NCBI RefSeq assembly: GCF_026191185.1
Contig: NZ_JAPHOV010000001.1
Span: forward strand, 1,173,001 to 1,237,000
Direction: 5' to 3'
Origin: Legionella sp. PATHC032
GTDB taxonomy: Bacteria; Pseudomonadota; Gammaproteobacteria; Legionellales; Legionellaceae
DNA length: 64,000 nucleotides
This document shows, in pieces, positions 44,453 to 56,819 of the stretch (the stretch's first letter is position 1; every line of letters starts with the position of its first letter). The position numbers and the translations under genes were made by a program. The notes beneath the pieces are model-generated. The model had not been told where the DNA came from. It saw only the letters and a program-made list of their open reading frames with translations, and searched no databases.

Positions 44453-45889
44453 CTAATTTTCAACCATAAATTTTATTTCATCAATTTTTGCCGAAATTCT
44501 TGCGGATAAATAAGCATCTTTTTTGGCCAGTTTCTGCGCCACTTTTAATTGAGCAATAGCTCCTCTTTTTTGTCCCTCAAGTAGTAAGCATTGTGCTTGA
44601 GTAAAATAGGCATAACTTTTCTGATGAGATTCCGCTTGAGCTCTTGCAAGCTCCCGGCAAAGGGGTAAGTCTTCCTTGTATTGTCTACTGCCCTTAAGAA
44701 GGACGGCTGTAGCTTTTTCAGGTTGATTTGCGGTTAACAATCCTTGGGCATAAGCCATTAGAGCTGCATAATTGTCAGGAAAATTATTTTGTAATTCTGC
44801 AAGACGAGCGAGTGCTGATTGATATTGTGATAAACCTAACTCAGCCTGAGCCATAGCAATTTGAAAATTGAGATTACCATTATCCTGTAACAGTAAAGGG
44901 TTTAATTTTTCAGCTGCTTTCTGAAAATTGTTATTATTTAACAAGGCGAGTACGTACCCATACTGGCAAGCAGTGGCAGGATTTTTTTTATGACAATGAT
45001 GTTCATAATAATCTAGAATTTGTTTATTGTTAGATGCGACAGAAACTCTGATTAATTCTTTAAATAAGGCATAGTCCAAAGAATCGGTATAATGTTTTTT
45101 AGGCAAACGGCTGGTTCTATTTTCAGCCTCAGCTATCCTGTCAGCATCCAAGGGGTGAGTCCGCAGTATGGCTGGAATATTGGCAGTGTAATAATAACGG
45201 GAATTTTCTTGCATTTTATTAAAAAATGCGGCCATACCTTGAGGATTGAAGCCTGCCTTAATAAGCATATCTATACCAATTCTGTCGGCTTCTTTTTCTT
45301 TTGAGCGTGTAAAATTAATGTTGTCCTGGGAAAATCCGGAAACGGATGCCATCATGGCGCCCATTCCAACAGTCGGATTCAAGACTCCTAATGCTGCAGA
45401 CGCCAGAATAGAGGCTAATAATGGAACACGCATCTGCTTTTGATGTTCTATAATGCTGTAAAGATGATGTAAGCGAACATGTGCGATTTCATGAGCCATT
45501 ACAGCGGCGAGTTCACTTTCATTGCTGCTCGTTAAAATGAGTTGGGTATTAATGCCTATGTACCCTCCTGGGCCAGCAAACGCATTGATTTCTTTGGATT
45601 TAACAATAAAAAAATAAGGTGTTTTGATACGACCATAATGTGCCAGTTTTTTACCTATGGAGTTGATGTACTGACTGGCCAAAGGATTGCGCTCTACGCT
45701 GTCCGATTGATTAATGAGTTGAATAAATTCTCTTTCCAATTGTTCCAGTTCTTTGGTTGTATAGGGTGAAAGACTTCCAGCATTAGTTATAGGTGCTAAA
45801 AAAAAGAATGCAATCCCCAATCCCCAGTAAAATAGTTTAGGTAACATGTTTTTCGTGATTAACTTATAATTTAAGTTCAATTTAATCAT
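44453..45889 (-). CDS. M48 metalloprotease with C-terminal TPR repeats, BepA-like
   Basis: This is a 478-residue periplasmic protease. The hydrophobic N-terminus (LFYWGLGIAFFFLAPITNA-G) is a signal peptide. The zinc motif is H133-E-I-A-H137 in MAHEIAHVRLHHL, with the third ligand in SKEKEADRIGIDML. The C-terminal half has TPR-like helices (FQKAAEKLNPLLLQDNGNLNF, YQSALARLAELQNNFPDNYAAL). The plan is that of E. coli BepA, a protease and chaperone for outer-membrane assembly. The start is uncertain among ATG 45889, ATG 45847 and TTG 45901. It diverges from ribD. Confidence 0.88.
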   Translation of the reverse strand: MIKLNLNYKLITKNMLPKLFYWGLGIAFFFLAPITNAGSLSPYTTKELEQLEREFIQLINQSDSVERNPLASQYINSIGKKLAHYGRIKTPYFFIVKSKEINAFAGPGGYIGINTQLILTSSNESELAAVMAHEIAHVRLHHLYSIIEHQKQMRVPLLASILASAALGVLNPTVGMGAMMASVSGFSQDNINFTRSKEKEADRIGIDMLIKAGFNPQGMAAFFNKMQENSRYYYTANIPAILRTHPLDADRIAEAENRTSRLPKKHYTDSLDYALFKELIRVSVASNNKQILDYYEHHCHKKNPATACQYGYVLALLNNNNFQKAAEKLNPLLLQDNGNLNFQIAMAQAELGLSQYQSALARLAELQNNFPDNYAALMAYAQGLLTANQPEKATAVLLKGSRQYKEDLPLCRELARAQAESHQKSYAYFTQAQCLLLEGQKRGAIAQLKVAQKLAKKDAYLSARISAKIDEIKFMVEN

Positions 45890-45951
45890 TAGGCTACTCA
45901 ATAATTGAATAATTTGTTATCATTCGACCACATTAAGAAGGTGGTTAATAT

Positions 45952-47025
45952 ATGCACGAACAGTTTCTGCTTGCAGCACTTGAACAAGCCAAACTGGGGA
46001 GAGGCTTTTGTGCCCCCAATCCCAGTGTTGGGGCGGTTGCTGTGCAAAATGGTAATATTATAGCACAGGCATGGCATAGAGGTGCAGGTACACCGCATGC
46101 AGAACAATTATTGTTATCACAAATTCCACCCAAAACACCAGGGGTTACACTCTATGTTACGCTGGAACCTTGCAATCACTGGGGCAAAACTCCCCCTTGC
46201 GTTGACGCTATTATCAATCATGGTATAGAGGAAGTTATTTTTTCCTATTTTGACCCAAACCCCATTGTTGCCAAAAGTAATTCTTCAGAAAAATTACGTG
46301 AATATGGAATACAAGTCAGGCATATTCCTATAACGGCAATTGATGCGTTCTATAAAAGCTATGCTTATTGGACTATGACCCATAAACCAAGAGTCACTGT
46401 TAAAATAGCACAAACTTTTGATGGTAAAATTGGAAAACCTGAGGGAGATCGAGTGGTTTTGTCCAATGCTTTATGCGAACAATTCACTCACCAAATGCGT
46501 GCTGCCAGTGATGTTATATTAACCAGTGCCAAGACAGTTCAAATGGATAATCCAAGGATGAACGCCAGATTAGATAGTAGGGTGGTAGCAAAACCAGTTG
46601 CCATTGTTGACCGCAATTTAAGTTTGTCTGATGACACAATCATTTTTTCGACAGCAAAACATTGCCATATTTATCATCAACCACAAGCAAATCAGGCCAA
46701 GACTTATCCCAACAGCACTCATCATGTGATGCCTTTGCAAAATGGATTGATGGACTTGGGCGCAATAATAACTCACCTTGGTCAACTGGGATACCATGAC
46801 GTATGGGTTGAAGCCGGTGGAGCTATTTTTTCTGCGTTACATAGTAAAGGATTGGTGCATAGAACCTATTTGTATTTGGTTCCCGGCAGTTTAGGGCATC
46901 AAGCGATATCAGCTTATCAACAACAGGGGATTTTTGAAAAAGCTCATACGGTAAGTTGGCAAGCTATGGGTGACAATATGATAGCATGTTTGGATTGGCA
47001 GGAGGATGAGTGTTTACCGGATTGA
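45952..47025 (+). CDS. ribD: RibD, riboflavin deaminase/reductase
   Basis: RibD catalyses two steps of riboflavin synthesis: deamination of the pyrimidine from GTP and then reduction of its ribose. The deaminase zinc motif is complete (GTPHAEQ, and PCNHWGKTPPC). The reductase domain begins at about 145 (RVTVKIAQTFDGKIG) and has the GGAIFSALHS loop. Length 357, close to E. coli (367). It is first in ribD-ribE-ribBA-ribH. The 50-base gap to the divergent M48 gene leaves no room for an FMN riboswitch. Confidence 0.95.
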   Translation: MHEQFLLAALEQAKLGRGFCAPNPSVGAVAVQNGNIIAQAWHRGAGTPHAEQLLLSQIPPKTPGVTLYVTLEPCNHWGKTPPCVDAIINHGIEEVIFSYFDPNPIVAKSNSSEKLREYGIQVRHIPITAIDAFYKSYAYWTMTHKPRVTVKIAQTFDGKIGKPEGDRVVLSNALCEQFTHQMRAASDVILTSAKTVQMDNPRMNARLDSRVVAKPVAIVDRNLSLSDDTIIFSTAKHCHIYHQPQANQAKTYPNSTHHVMPLQNGLMDLGAIITHLGQLGYHDVWVEAGGAIFSALHSKGLVHRTYLYLVPGSLGHQAISAYQQQGIFEKAHTVSWQAMGDNMIACLDWQEDECLPD

Positions 47026-47624
47026 TAGAAAATACAGGCAAAGTATTAGTGAACAGGCAAGGGCGAAATTCTAGTCGTTTAGTCATTTCCTCAAATTATC
47101 AGGATTTGAAACCTGGTGAGAGTATCGCTGTAAATGGGGTTTGTTTAACCTTGTTACCATCCGACTTGCCTGATCTGTGTTTTGATGTTTCACCTGAAAC
47201 CCTGCTGGTTACGACATTGTCCAATTTATCATCTGGCGACATGGTTAATCTTGAAAGAGCTATGCTGGCATCTACCCGCTTTGGTGGTCATTATGTATCA
47301 GGCCATGTAGACACCAAGGCTAAAGTGAAATCCATTCGGGCTGTTAATGAATTTATCGCGATGGATTTGGAGGGTTTTACTTCGGAACACAAGCATTACC
47401 TAATACCCAAAGGCAGCATCACAGTAAATGGCGTCAGCTTGACTATTAATACTGTGTCAGAACAAACTATCGGACTCATGCTGGTACCACATACACTTTT
47501 AATGACCAATCTTGGTTCGTTAACAGTGAGTCAGCAAGTCAATATTGAATTTGATTATCTTACCCGTATTGTGGCTCATCAGCTTCAAATCATCGGGAAA
47601 TTGAACCATGAGGTAGTGTCATGA
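47010..47624 (+). CDS. ribE: Riboflavin synthase alpha chain
   Basis: This enzyme dismutates two lumazine molecules to riboflavin. It has the duplicated lumazine-binding barrel: FTGLIENTGKV and SIAVNGVCLTL in the first repeat, and GGHYVSGHVDTKAKV and GSITVNGVSLTIN in the second. Length 204, usual for the family. The start is GTG, with AGGAGG just upstream and a 16-base overlap with ribD. It also overlaps ribBA by 4 bases. E. coli calls this gene ribC (ribE in other species). Confidence 0.95.
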   Translation: MFTGLIENTGKVLVNRQGRNSSRLVISSNYQDLKPGESIAVNGVCLTLLPSDLPDLCFDVSPETLLVTTLSNLSSGDMVNLERAMLASTRFGGHYVSGHVDTKAKVKSIRAVNEFIAMDLEGFTSEHKHYLIPKGSITVNGVSLTINTVSEQTIGLMLVPHTLLMTNLGSLTVSQQVNIEFDYLTRIVAHQLQIIGKLNHEVVS

Positions 47625-48829
47625 AACATTCATTAGCAACAATAGAAGAGGCAGTGGCGACACTTAAAGCCGGTAAAATGATTATTCTAATGGATGATGA
47701 AGATAGAGAGAATGAAGGTGATTTGGTGATTGCTGCTGAGCACGCTACTCCTGAAGCCATTAATTTCATGTCGCGTCTTGGTTGTGGTTTAATTTGTTTG
47801 CCTATGGCAGAGGAATTGATAGACAAGCTCCAATTGCCCATGATGGCACGACATAACAAATCGCCGTATGGAACGGCATTTACTGTTTCGATTGAAGCAG
47901 CTAACGGTGTCTCCACAGGTATCTCAGCAAGAGACAGAGCTCGAACAATTCAAGTGGCTATTGATCCACAAAGTGGACCATCTGATATCATTTCGCCTGG
48001 GCATGTATTTCCTTTACGGGCTAGGAAAAGAGGAGTTTTAGAAAGACCGGGTCAAACAGAAGGCAGTGTTGATTTGGTAAAACTTGCCGGATTGACCCCG
48101 GCCGCAGTGATTTGTGAAATCATTAATGAAGATGGAACAATGAGCAGACGTGATGAATTAGCCCTTTTTTCAAAAAAACATCAAATACCTTTGGTCACCA
48201 TTAAAGATTTAATTCATTACCGAATACGGCATGAAAACCTTATTCATCCCGTTGCAACCACTCAGATTCCTCTGGAGGAGAACGGTGTTTTTACTATGAC
48301 AGTTTTTGAGAATCAGATTGATTCTGGTGAACATTTTGCCTTGGTTAAACCTCCTTTGTATGGTAATCAAGTGCCCTTGGTTCGCATTCATTCCGAGTGC
48401 ATTACTGGTGATGTTTTTGGTTCCAGAAAATGTGATTGTGGAAAGCAACTGGAGTTGTCTTTATCTCAGATCGGAGCTGAGGGTGGCATATTAATTTATT
48501 TGCGTCAGGAAGGACGTGGAATAGGTTTGGCAAACAAATTAAAGGCGTATGCTTTGCAAGAGCAGGGGCTGGATACAGTCGATGCTAATCTGGAATTAGG
48601 ATTACCTGCTGACGATAGAGATTATGCTGTAGCATACCAAATACTGAAACATTTGGGGGTTGACGCATTAAGGTTGCTAACCAATAATCCTTTAAAAATT
48701 GCTTCTCTTGAGCGTTATGGAATGAAGATTACTCAACGTATTCCTTTGGAAATTGAGCCCTCCAGGGAAAATCATAGTTATTTAAAAACCAAAAAAATAA
48801 AGCTGGGGCATTTATTAGCCATTGATTAG
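47621..48829 (+). CDS. ribBA: RibBA, DHBP synthase and GTP cyclohydrolase II
   Basis: This bifunctional enzyme supplies both riboflavin precursors. The N-terminal half has the DHBP synthase acidic loop DDEDRENEGDL and CGLICLPM. The C-terminal half has the cyclohydrolase II zinc site TGDVFGSRKCDCG, RQEGRGIGLANK and LLTNNPLKI, so both activities look intact, unlike the many RibBA-like proteins with a decayed second half. Length 402. Coupled to ribE by ATGA, with ribH 7 bases downstream. Confidence 0.95.
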   Translation: MKHSLATIEEAVATLKAGKMIILMDDEDRENEGDLVIAAEHATPEAINFMSRLGCGLICLPMAEELIDKLQLPMMARHNKSPYGTAFTVSIEAANGVSTGISARDRARTIQVAIDPQSGPSDIISPGHVFPLRARKRGVLERPGQTEGSVDLVKLAGLTPAAVICEIINEDGTMSRRDELALFSKKHQIPLVTIKDLIHYRIRHENLIHPVATTQIPLEENGVFTMTVFENQIDSGEHFALVKPPLYGNQVPLVRIHSECITGDVFGSRKCDCGKQLELSLSQIGAEGGILIYLRQEGRGIGLANKLKAYALQEQGLDTVDANLELGLPADDRDYAVAYQILKHLGVDALRLLTNNPLKIASLERYGMKITQRIPLEIEPSRENHSYLKTKKIKLGHLLAID

Positions 48830-48836
48830 GATAAAC

Positions 48837-49304
48837 ATGAGAGAGATAAAAACAATTGTTAATGATGGTGTCACGTTTCCAATAGCGATAGTTGTAAGTA
48901 CCTTTAATGAATTGATAACCTCTGCATTAAAAAAAGGGGCGCTAGATAGATTGACTGAACTGGGTTTTAAATCAGATGACATTACTTTAGTTGAAGTTCC
49001 TGGCGCAGTAGAGATTCCGTTTGTTGCACAGTTATTAGCGAAAAAACAAAAAGTAGAAGTCATAGTGGCACTTGGAGCAGTTATCCGAGGTGAAACCTCT
49101 CACTATGATTACGTTTGCGATCAAGTCAGCCAGGGGTGCCAAAGGGTTATGTTAGATTATAATATCCCTGTTGTCTTTGGGGTGTTGACTACTGAAAATG
49201 ATGAACAAGCTTTGGACAGAGCAGGAGGAGCTCACGGCCATAAGGGGAGAGATGCAATAGATTGTGCAGTTTCCATGCGTTCTATTAAGCAACAATTGCA
49301 ATAA
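48837..49304 (+). CDS. ribH: 6,7-dimethyl-8-ribityllumazine synthase
   Basis: RibH condenses the pyrimidine and DHBP to lumazine, completing the pathway before riboflavin synthase. Motifs are VEVPGAVEIPFVAQ, LGAVIRGETSHYDYV with the catalytic His, and GVLTTENDEQALDRAGG. The length is 155. AGGA lies 5 bases before the ATG at 48837; an overlapping earlier in-frame ATG (48822) is not needed. The protein normally forms large icosahedral or decameric shells. Last gene of the rib operon. Confidence 0.95.
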   Translation: MREIKTIVNDGVTFPIAIVVSTFNELITSALKKGALDRLTELGFKSDDITLVEVPGAVEIPFVAQLLAKKQKVEVIVALGAVIRGETSHYDYVCDQVSQGCQRVMLDYNIPVVFGVLTTENDEQALDRAGGAHGHKGRDAIDCAVSMRSIKQQLQ

Positions 49305-49382
49305 TTCTATTAATTTTGCTCAAATTTCTGTTATTTATATTTTCATTTTGATAGAATTGAATCCCGTTTACATGCAAATTAA

Positions 49383-51889
<2,507 letters not shown>

Positions 51890-51900
51890 ATTGAATAAAA

Positions 51901-51929
51901 TCCCGTGCAAAAATAAATACAGCACGGGA
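51901..51929 (+). terminator. Terminator hairpin after kdsA
   Basis: TCCCGTGC (51901-51908) pairs exactly with GCACGGGA (51922-51929). The loop is 13 bases. The T-rich tract after it is interrupted, so it may be only partly efficient. Confidence 0.65.
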
Positions 51930-52053
51930 GTACTCCTCGTTTGAGCTCCTGAGTTTATTTAATTAAGTAATACTGGTTTTAATTTGATTTAAAAGAAATA
52001 TGATTGGTTTAAATAAAATCATGTTGATCTTAATGTTTTCTTGATGGATAAAA

Positions 52054-52062
52054 TGTTATAAT
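52054..52062 (+). promoter_or_regulatory. Extended -10 promoter of ravS
   Basis: TGTTATAAT is a TGn-TATAAT element. It predicts a transcript starting near 52069, only 3 bases before the first ATG of the frame (52072). This favours the later ATG at 52096, which has its own GGAG. Confidence 0.65.
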
Positions 52063-52095
52063 ATCCACATTATGAAAATATTGGAGCCAGTTGTT

Positions 52096-53955
52096 ATGCC
52101 CGGTATTAAAAAATTCAATTTAACTTATCAACAAGTACCTAAAGTATTTTCATTGCCTGAAAGTGTCTTTTTATCCAAAGATGCCGAATTAATTCCTGAA
52201 GAAGTATTGAAACAAACCAAAATACAAAAAAATGCTGTTACTAAAACAATTGAGCAAATCGATAAAGATCTTGACAGAACCTGTTACGTGGATTTTGATG
52301 GATTTACTGTTGCGCAATTAAAATCGGATTGGTTAACTATCAATTTTCAAGGTAAGTTAGTACTATCAGAAGGTGTTTATCCATCTTTTTCTCAGGGAGA
52401 CAATACCGGTGCGGTAATAGGAGAAATTCTTCAAACCAAACACTTTTCCTTACCTTTGTCAGAAGAAGATCCTGAAGCATTCATGGACGTAACAAGAGAC
52501 ACATCAAGAATTTGTTTTTCTTATAAAAACTCTGCTGGACAACCCTCAGGATTTTCCCTGGTTGCTGCTCCAAATGGTGGTAGTGAAGGAAAACATAAAG
52601 GCTGGATTATTTCAGTGATTCAAAATACCGTTGGGAATTACAAGGACAGGAAAGTAGCAGTTCTTGCTTCTCCAAACTATGTTAGGTCTGAAGCTCAAAC
52701 TTTAGTTGACATGGATAATCCTGATGCTATTGAAAAAGAATTAAAGACAATTATTAATAATGATAAAGTCGCCAGTTTAATAAAAGGCATTTTTAATGAA
52801 GATGGAACACTTAATGCTGACTATATTCGACAGTTGGCTTCACGAATCAAAGCGAATCGAAATATAGACAATCGTGATCGAAAGTCTGCACAATTCAATA
52901 TCCTCATCGAATTGGCAGAACAATTGGATGATGAAAAATTAAGGCACTATATCAATTCAATAAAAGTTAATATGGCTGCAGATATTGAATTTTTCAAAGA
53001 CGGAATCTATGAGCAGCATCTAAGCGAGTTATCGAACAAGATTGCCTTATCGTTCAGTAAAATGCCTTCTGTAAATAAAAACACTACTGATGTAAGCAGA
53101 ATATTAAATAATATTTCCGAGCGTTACGCACAGATTAAAATGATCGAGGATGCAGAGAGAAAGAATCCCGAATTAGCGCATATTTTTAAAGCAATGGCTC
53201 AAAAAATACAATCTGATTTGCATGGTATAAAATTTGATGGAACACGTCGGGATAATCGAAATATTTTGCTCTTAAGTCAATTTGAAGTCGCAAGTGTTGA
53301 ACAGAAGATTAGAAACTATTATCAAACCAATCCTTTGATAAAACAGTATATTATAGATAGAGATAAAGCGAATCACGATTTAGTCATTGAATTAAGCAAG
53401 TTATCTCCTCCCGGAAATGAGGGTTTTTTCACTAGAAATAGAGACTCATTTGGATTTGGTGTCTTTATGGGTCTAATAGTTGGAGTCAGTGCGGCATTGT
53501 TTTTGACTGGCGTTCTTGCCCCGATTGGAGTAGCTCTCATTGCTGTTGGGGCAGCCCTGTTTACTACAGGATTGGTAGGGGGGATCGACATTTATATCAA
53601 TGAAAAAGAGCGTGCTAAAGAAATATCGCGTTATTTTGATGAAGTAAAATGCTTAAGAACTGCTCATACAGAGCATTTGGTTCGTTTAGAAAACAGTTTA
53701 CATGAGCAAATCAATTTTTCTGATTTCCTAACTCCTGATAAACCAGAGTTTTTATCAGGCATCAAAGTCAATAAGAAAAAACCGCTGACTCCAGAGAGAG
53801 TAGCCCACGCTTTATGGCTACAGGATAAAAGCGCTCGAGATACTTCAGTAGCAAAAAGTCGATTTTCAATATGGGCTGCCAAGCAGGGAAACCTGAATTT
53901 TGGTATAGAAGAAGTGGAAAGTGTAATCAAACAAAGATATGTAATGAAATCATAA
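52096..53955 (+). CDS. ravS: Probable Dot/Icm effector RavS, soluble body with a C-terminal membrane hairpin
   Basis: This is a 619-residue protein of unknown activity. The first 230 residues include strand-rich segments (TCYVDFDGFTVAQLKSDWLTINF, GFSLVAAPNGGSEGKHKGWIISV). A helical region from about 240 to 440 may form coiled coils. A hydrophobic hairpin at about 455-510 (GVFMGLIVGVSAALFLTGV, then APIGVALIAVGAALFTTGLV) suggests membrane insertion. The tail is charged. Start choice rests on the promoter position and GGAG 9 bases before the ATG. The name is from recalled gene order (lpg1183, just after kdsA). Confidence 0.7.
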   Translation: MPGIKKFNLTYQQVPKVFSLPESVFLSKDAELIPEEVLKQTKIQKNAVTKTIEQIDKDLDRTCYVDFDGFTVAQLKSDWLTINFQGKLVLSEGVYPSFSQGDNTGAVIGEILQTKHFSLPLSEEDPEAFMDVTRDTSRICFSYKNSAGQPSGFSLVAAPNGGSEGKHKGWIISVIQNTVGNYKDRKVAVLASPNYVRSEAQTLVDMDNPDAIEKELKTIINNDKVASLIKGIFNEDGTLNADYIRQLASRIKANRNIDNRDRKSAQFNILIELAEQLDDEKLRHYINSIKVNMAADIEFFKDGIYEQHLSELSNKIALSFSKMPSVNKNTTDVSRILNNISERYAQIKMIEDAERKNPELAHIFKAMAQKIQSDLHGIKFDGTRRDNRNILLLSQFEVASVEQKIRNYYQTNPLIKQYIIDRDKANHDLVIELSKLSPPGNEGFFTRNRDSFGFGVFMGLIVGVSAALFLTGVLAPIGVALIAVGAALFTTGLVGGIDIYINEKERAKEISRYFDEVKCLRTAHTEHLVRLENSLHEQINFSDFLTPDKPEFLSGIKVNKKKPLTPERVAHALWLQDKSARDTSVAKSRFSIWAAKQGNLNFGIEEVESVIKQRYVMKS

Positions 53956-54047
53956 AAAATATTGAGAACGCAACGAAGCAAAAATTTATGATTCTTCTGC
54001 AAAACATAGCAAACGACTCAGCTGATTGGATAATAGGGTAAGAAAAT

Positions 54048-56435
54048 ATGTTGACTGATGCTCAAATGCAACAAGCTATTAATAATCTTAATGTTTTCAT
54101 TGCAAACTATAACACACCACTATCCTGCTTTTCTTTGGAAAATGAACGAGTAACAAGGAACTGGTTTTTCAAATCAGATGCAATGCATACTGTTGCTCTG
54201 AGTACTTATTTAAAGAAAATTATCGATGAAGTTTCGAGCGATGAAGTAGATAAGACTAATCATTTGTATGCCAGCTTGTTTATTACCTTACAGAATTTTC
54301 TTCATTTACAACCGAACCGGATAATTGAAGATTTAAATTTGAATTTGGAGAATAAAAAATATCTCAAACGCAAAAACTTGATTATCAGCCGATTGGGTCA
54401 TTTGCACGCTGAGAATCAATTCAAAGATGATCTGAGACAGCATCTTCTTCCTGAGATTCAATACGATATGAGAACAGGGCATTATACCTCGCCAGACGAT
54501 AAGAAAGCACACCAACATGGCTCAGAAGCCCAGAGAATTTTCTTCTCTACTCAATGGGAAAGAGTTAAGGCTTTGTGCAATTGGTTTTTGGCTAAAATGG
54601 GTATTCATGTTTTTGAAACTGCTCGTTATAAAGAACATGATTATTTGGATAGCGAGGTCTATGCCAATGATCCAGCGATTGAACCAGGGGTAACTCAACA
54701 ACAAACAGCCACTCATTACTGGATTGGTCATGCGTCAAATCTAATGACCATACCTGCTAATGATTCGCCATTGCATGTAGTCACTGATCCTGTTGAAGGT
54801 GATTTGGCTCCATTCTTATATCCCCGTATGACAGAGGAAGGTTGTTTAATTGATGGCACGGGCAGTAAAAAATTACCAAAAATTGATATCGTAGTGATTT
54901 CGCATAATCACCATGATCATGTCAGTCAGTCCACATTAAAGCGTCTTGTAAAACAGCAACCGAAGATGATAGTTCCGGAAGGTGATGAATCATTCTTTAT
55001 AGGTATGGGATTTACCGATGTTGTAGGGCTGAAATGGTGGGAACAAGCAAAGATTGCAGATTTCCAAGGGAACGAATTATTAAGGATAACTGCAGTCCCT
55101 GCCAGGCATTGGTCGGGTCGATCACTGACCGACGCCCATCGCTCAGCATTTAATGGCTATGTGTTGCATGCAAATCAATTAGAAGGAGATATTTATTTCG
55201 CTGGTGATACAGCCTTAATGGATGACATGGTATCACAACCCATTTTTGAAAAGTTCAATATCGTTACTTCTATTCAACCTGGTGGCCCTGATGAGCGGCG
55301 TGAAGATATGGAGTCTACTCATCAATCTTCTGCTGATGCAATCCTGATGCATTTTAAAATATTGGCCGCACAATATCAAAAAATGAAAGAGAGGAATGAC
55401 AATTTATCTCTTGATGAGTTTTTAATGAAAAACCAGTATCTTAAAACTCTGTATAACCATACGGCTACCTTCAAATTAGGAAATTTACGTCTGAAAGATA
55501 CTTATTTCAGTTATCAGAGAATGGTTGCTGCTTTCAGGGAAGACGCTCAATGGCGGGCTGTTCATTTACCGAAACATGAGCAAAAGGTCTATGATTATAT
55601 TCAACTTTTGATGAACAGGATGAGTTTTAAAAATAATCAACGGCTTAATAATCAGCAAATTGCAGATTTGATTCTAAGTAGGGTTGTGATTCCCAAAATT
55701 GGTCAAAGACAACCACTTTACTTTAACGAAAAACCAACAAAGGCAAGAGCATTTCAATACCGTGATCTGATTACCAATCGTCGTGCTTTACTTGAGTTTG
55801 ACATGCTGCTGCAAGAATCGATAGATCAATCGAATAAACTCTTTAATGTCAAGCAACTTATTTTAAATCTATTGAAGGCATATCAAAATCCCTGGCATGC
55901 CTTTTTTTCCAGAACGCATCTTGGAGTAAGGAACTACGAGCAGGATATCCGCAATTGCCAGAGTAATAGTGATTTGCTCGATGTGTTAAACCATATGGAA
56001 ATAAACATGGGTAAAAGAAATCATCATGGCCATATGCAGAGCCTAATTTATTATGCTAAATGGGTAATCGATTTTTCCAATCAACATCAAAATCACACTT
56101 TAATGAAATTTAAAGAGTATTTTGCTTGCCAACAGGTAAGAAAATTGGCTGATCAAGAAATTCATCATGCTGGCGCTTTCGTGGGTTTTGGAGATCGTGC
56201 AGCGAAGCAAGAGCAGTTTAAAATACTTTCAAATGAATTGGCTAATTTGCCTGAGAATGTTACAGAATATAGAAAAGCTATCGATAATTGGCTTGTCACA
56301 CGAGTTAATGATGGACAATCTACCCAACAATTGCTTAGTGAAAATCGCTCATCTATTTTTGCAAAAAAAGTAACCCGTGCAGCAAACACCATGCTCCACA
56401 TCAAAACAACTCTTGATATGGCACTATTAAGTTAA
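54048..56435 (+). CDS. Large metallo-beta-lactamase-fold protein, NAPE-PLD-like
   Basis: This is a 795-residue protein. The metal-binding domain, about 220-440, reads THYWIGHASNLM, then H286-N-H-H-D-H291, His354 (PARHWSG), Asp387 (YFAGDTA) and His425 (ESTHQSS). This is the pattern and spacing of N-acyl-phosphatidylethanolamine phospholipase D (HNHYDH, HWxxR, FFAGDT). Domains of about 220 residues before it and 370 after it are helical and unassigned. There is no signal peptide. It follows ravS by 92 bases on the same strand. Dot/Icm translocation and lipid cleavage are inference; other MBL hydrolases are possible. Confidence 0.85.
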   Translation: MLTDAQMQQAINNLNVFIANYNTPLSCFSLENERVTRNWFFKSDAMHTVALSTYLKKIIDEVSSDEVDKTNHLYASLFITLQNFLHLQPNRIIEDLNLNLENKKYLKRKNLIISRLGHLHAENQFKDDLRQHLLPEIQYDMRTGHYTSPDDKKAHQHGSEAQRIFFSTQWERVKALCNWFLAKMGIHVFETARYKEHDYLDSEVYANDPAIEPGVTQQQTATHYWIGHASNLMTIPANDSPLHVVTDPVEGDLAPFLYPRMTEEGCLIDGTGSKKLPKIDIVVISHNHHDHVSQSTLKRLVKQQPKMIVPEGDESFFIGMGFTDVVGLKWWEQAKIADFQGNELLRITAVPARHWSGRSLTDAHRSAFNGYVLHANQLEGDIYFAGDTALMDDMVSQPIFEKFNIVTSIQPGGPDERREDMESTHQSSADAILMHFKILAAQYQKMKERNDNLSLDEFLMKNQYLKTLYNHTATFKLGNLRLKDTYFSYQRMVAAFREDAQWRAVHLPKHEQKVYDYIQLLMNRMSFKNNQRLNNQQIADLILSRVVIPKIGQRQPLYFNEKPTKARAFQYRDLITNRRALLEFDMLLQESIDQSNKLFNVKQLILNLLKAYQNPWHAFFSRTHLGVRNYEQDIRNCQSNSDLLDVLNHMEINMGKRNHHGHMQSLIYYAKWVIDFSNQHQNHTLMKFKEYFACQQVRKLADQEIHHAGAFVGFGDRAAKQEQFKILSNELANLPENVTEYRKAIDNWLVTRVNDGQSTQQLLSENRSSIFAKKVTRAANTMLHIKTTLDMALLS

Positions 56436-56566
56436 TAGATACACTATATCCCTAGTCTTTTGTATTCAAGGTCTGGATGTTATGCACTTATTTTTTTACT
56501 GAAAATAACAGAAGAAATTTCAAGGCAAAATAGTTTTTTTGGGGGATATATCGGGGTAGGGTTGTT

Positions 56567-56654
56567 TGGCGGAGAGACAGGGATTCGAACCCTGGGAAGG
56601 TTGCCCTTCAACGGTTTTCAAGACCGCCGCAATCGACCGCTCTGCCATCTCTCC
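56567..56654 (-). tRNA. tRNA-Ser (anticodon UGA)
   Basis: The minus strand folds as a class II tRNA. The acceptor arms are GGAGAGA and TCTCTCC, with a G discriminator and an encoded CCA (56567-56570 complement). The anticodon loop is CTTGAAA (UGA). A long variable arm (GTTGAAGGGCAACC) and TTCGAATCC T-loop are typical of serine tRNA. It stands alone between the MBL gene and bamD. Confidence 0.97.
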
Positions 56655-56751
56655 GGTCGAGAATACTATATGAACATCTATCATTTTGCAAATCTTTTTT
56701 TATAGATAAATAAAAGAATGATAGGTTGTTCGCAAATTAACTGGTCCTAGG

Positions 56752-56757
56752 TATAAT
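56752..56757 (+). promoter_or_regulatory. -10 element of the bamD promoter
   Basis: A consensus TATAAT lies 63 bases before the bamD ATG. TTCGCA (56730-56735) is a weak -35 candidate at a spacer of about 16. Confidence 0.5.
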
Positions 56758-56819
56758 GTCCCAAATTTTCCAGTTGCTGTTCTTGTAAATGCAGCAGATA
56801 TAATTGATAGGTGTGCTTT

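Noticed and set aside
45902..45951. FMN riboswitch upstream of ribD
   Set aside because: Only 50-62 bases separate ribD from the divergent M48 gene, too short for an RFN element.
56460..56705. 81-codon open frame with [14 protein letters not shown] product
   Set aside because: It reads through the antisense strand of tRNA-Ser; this is a common mis-annotation.
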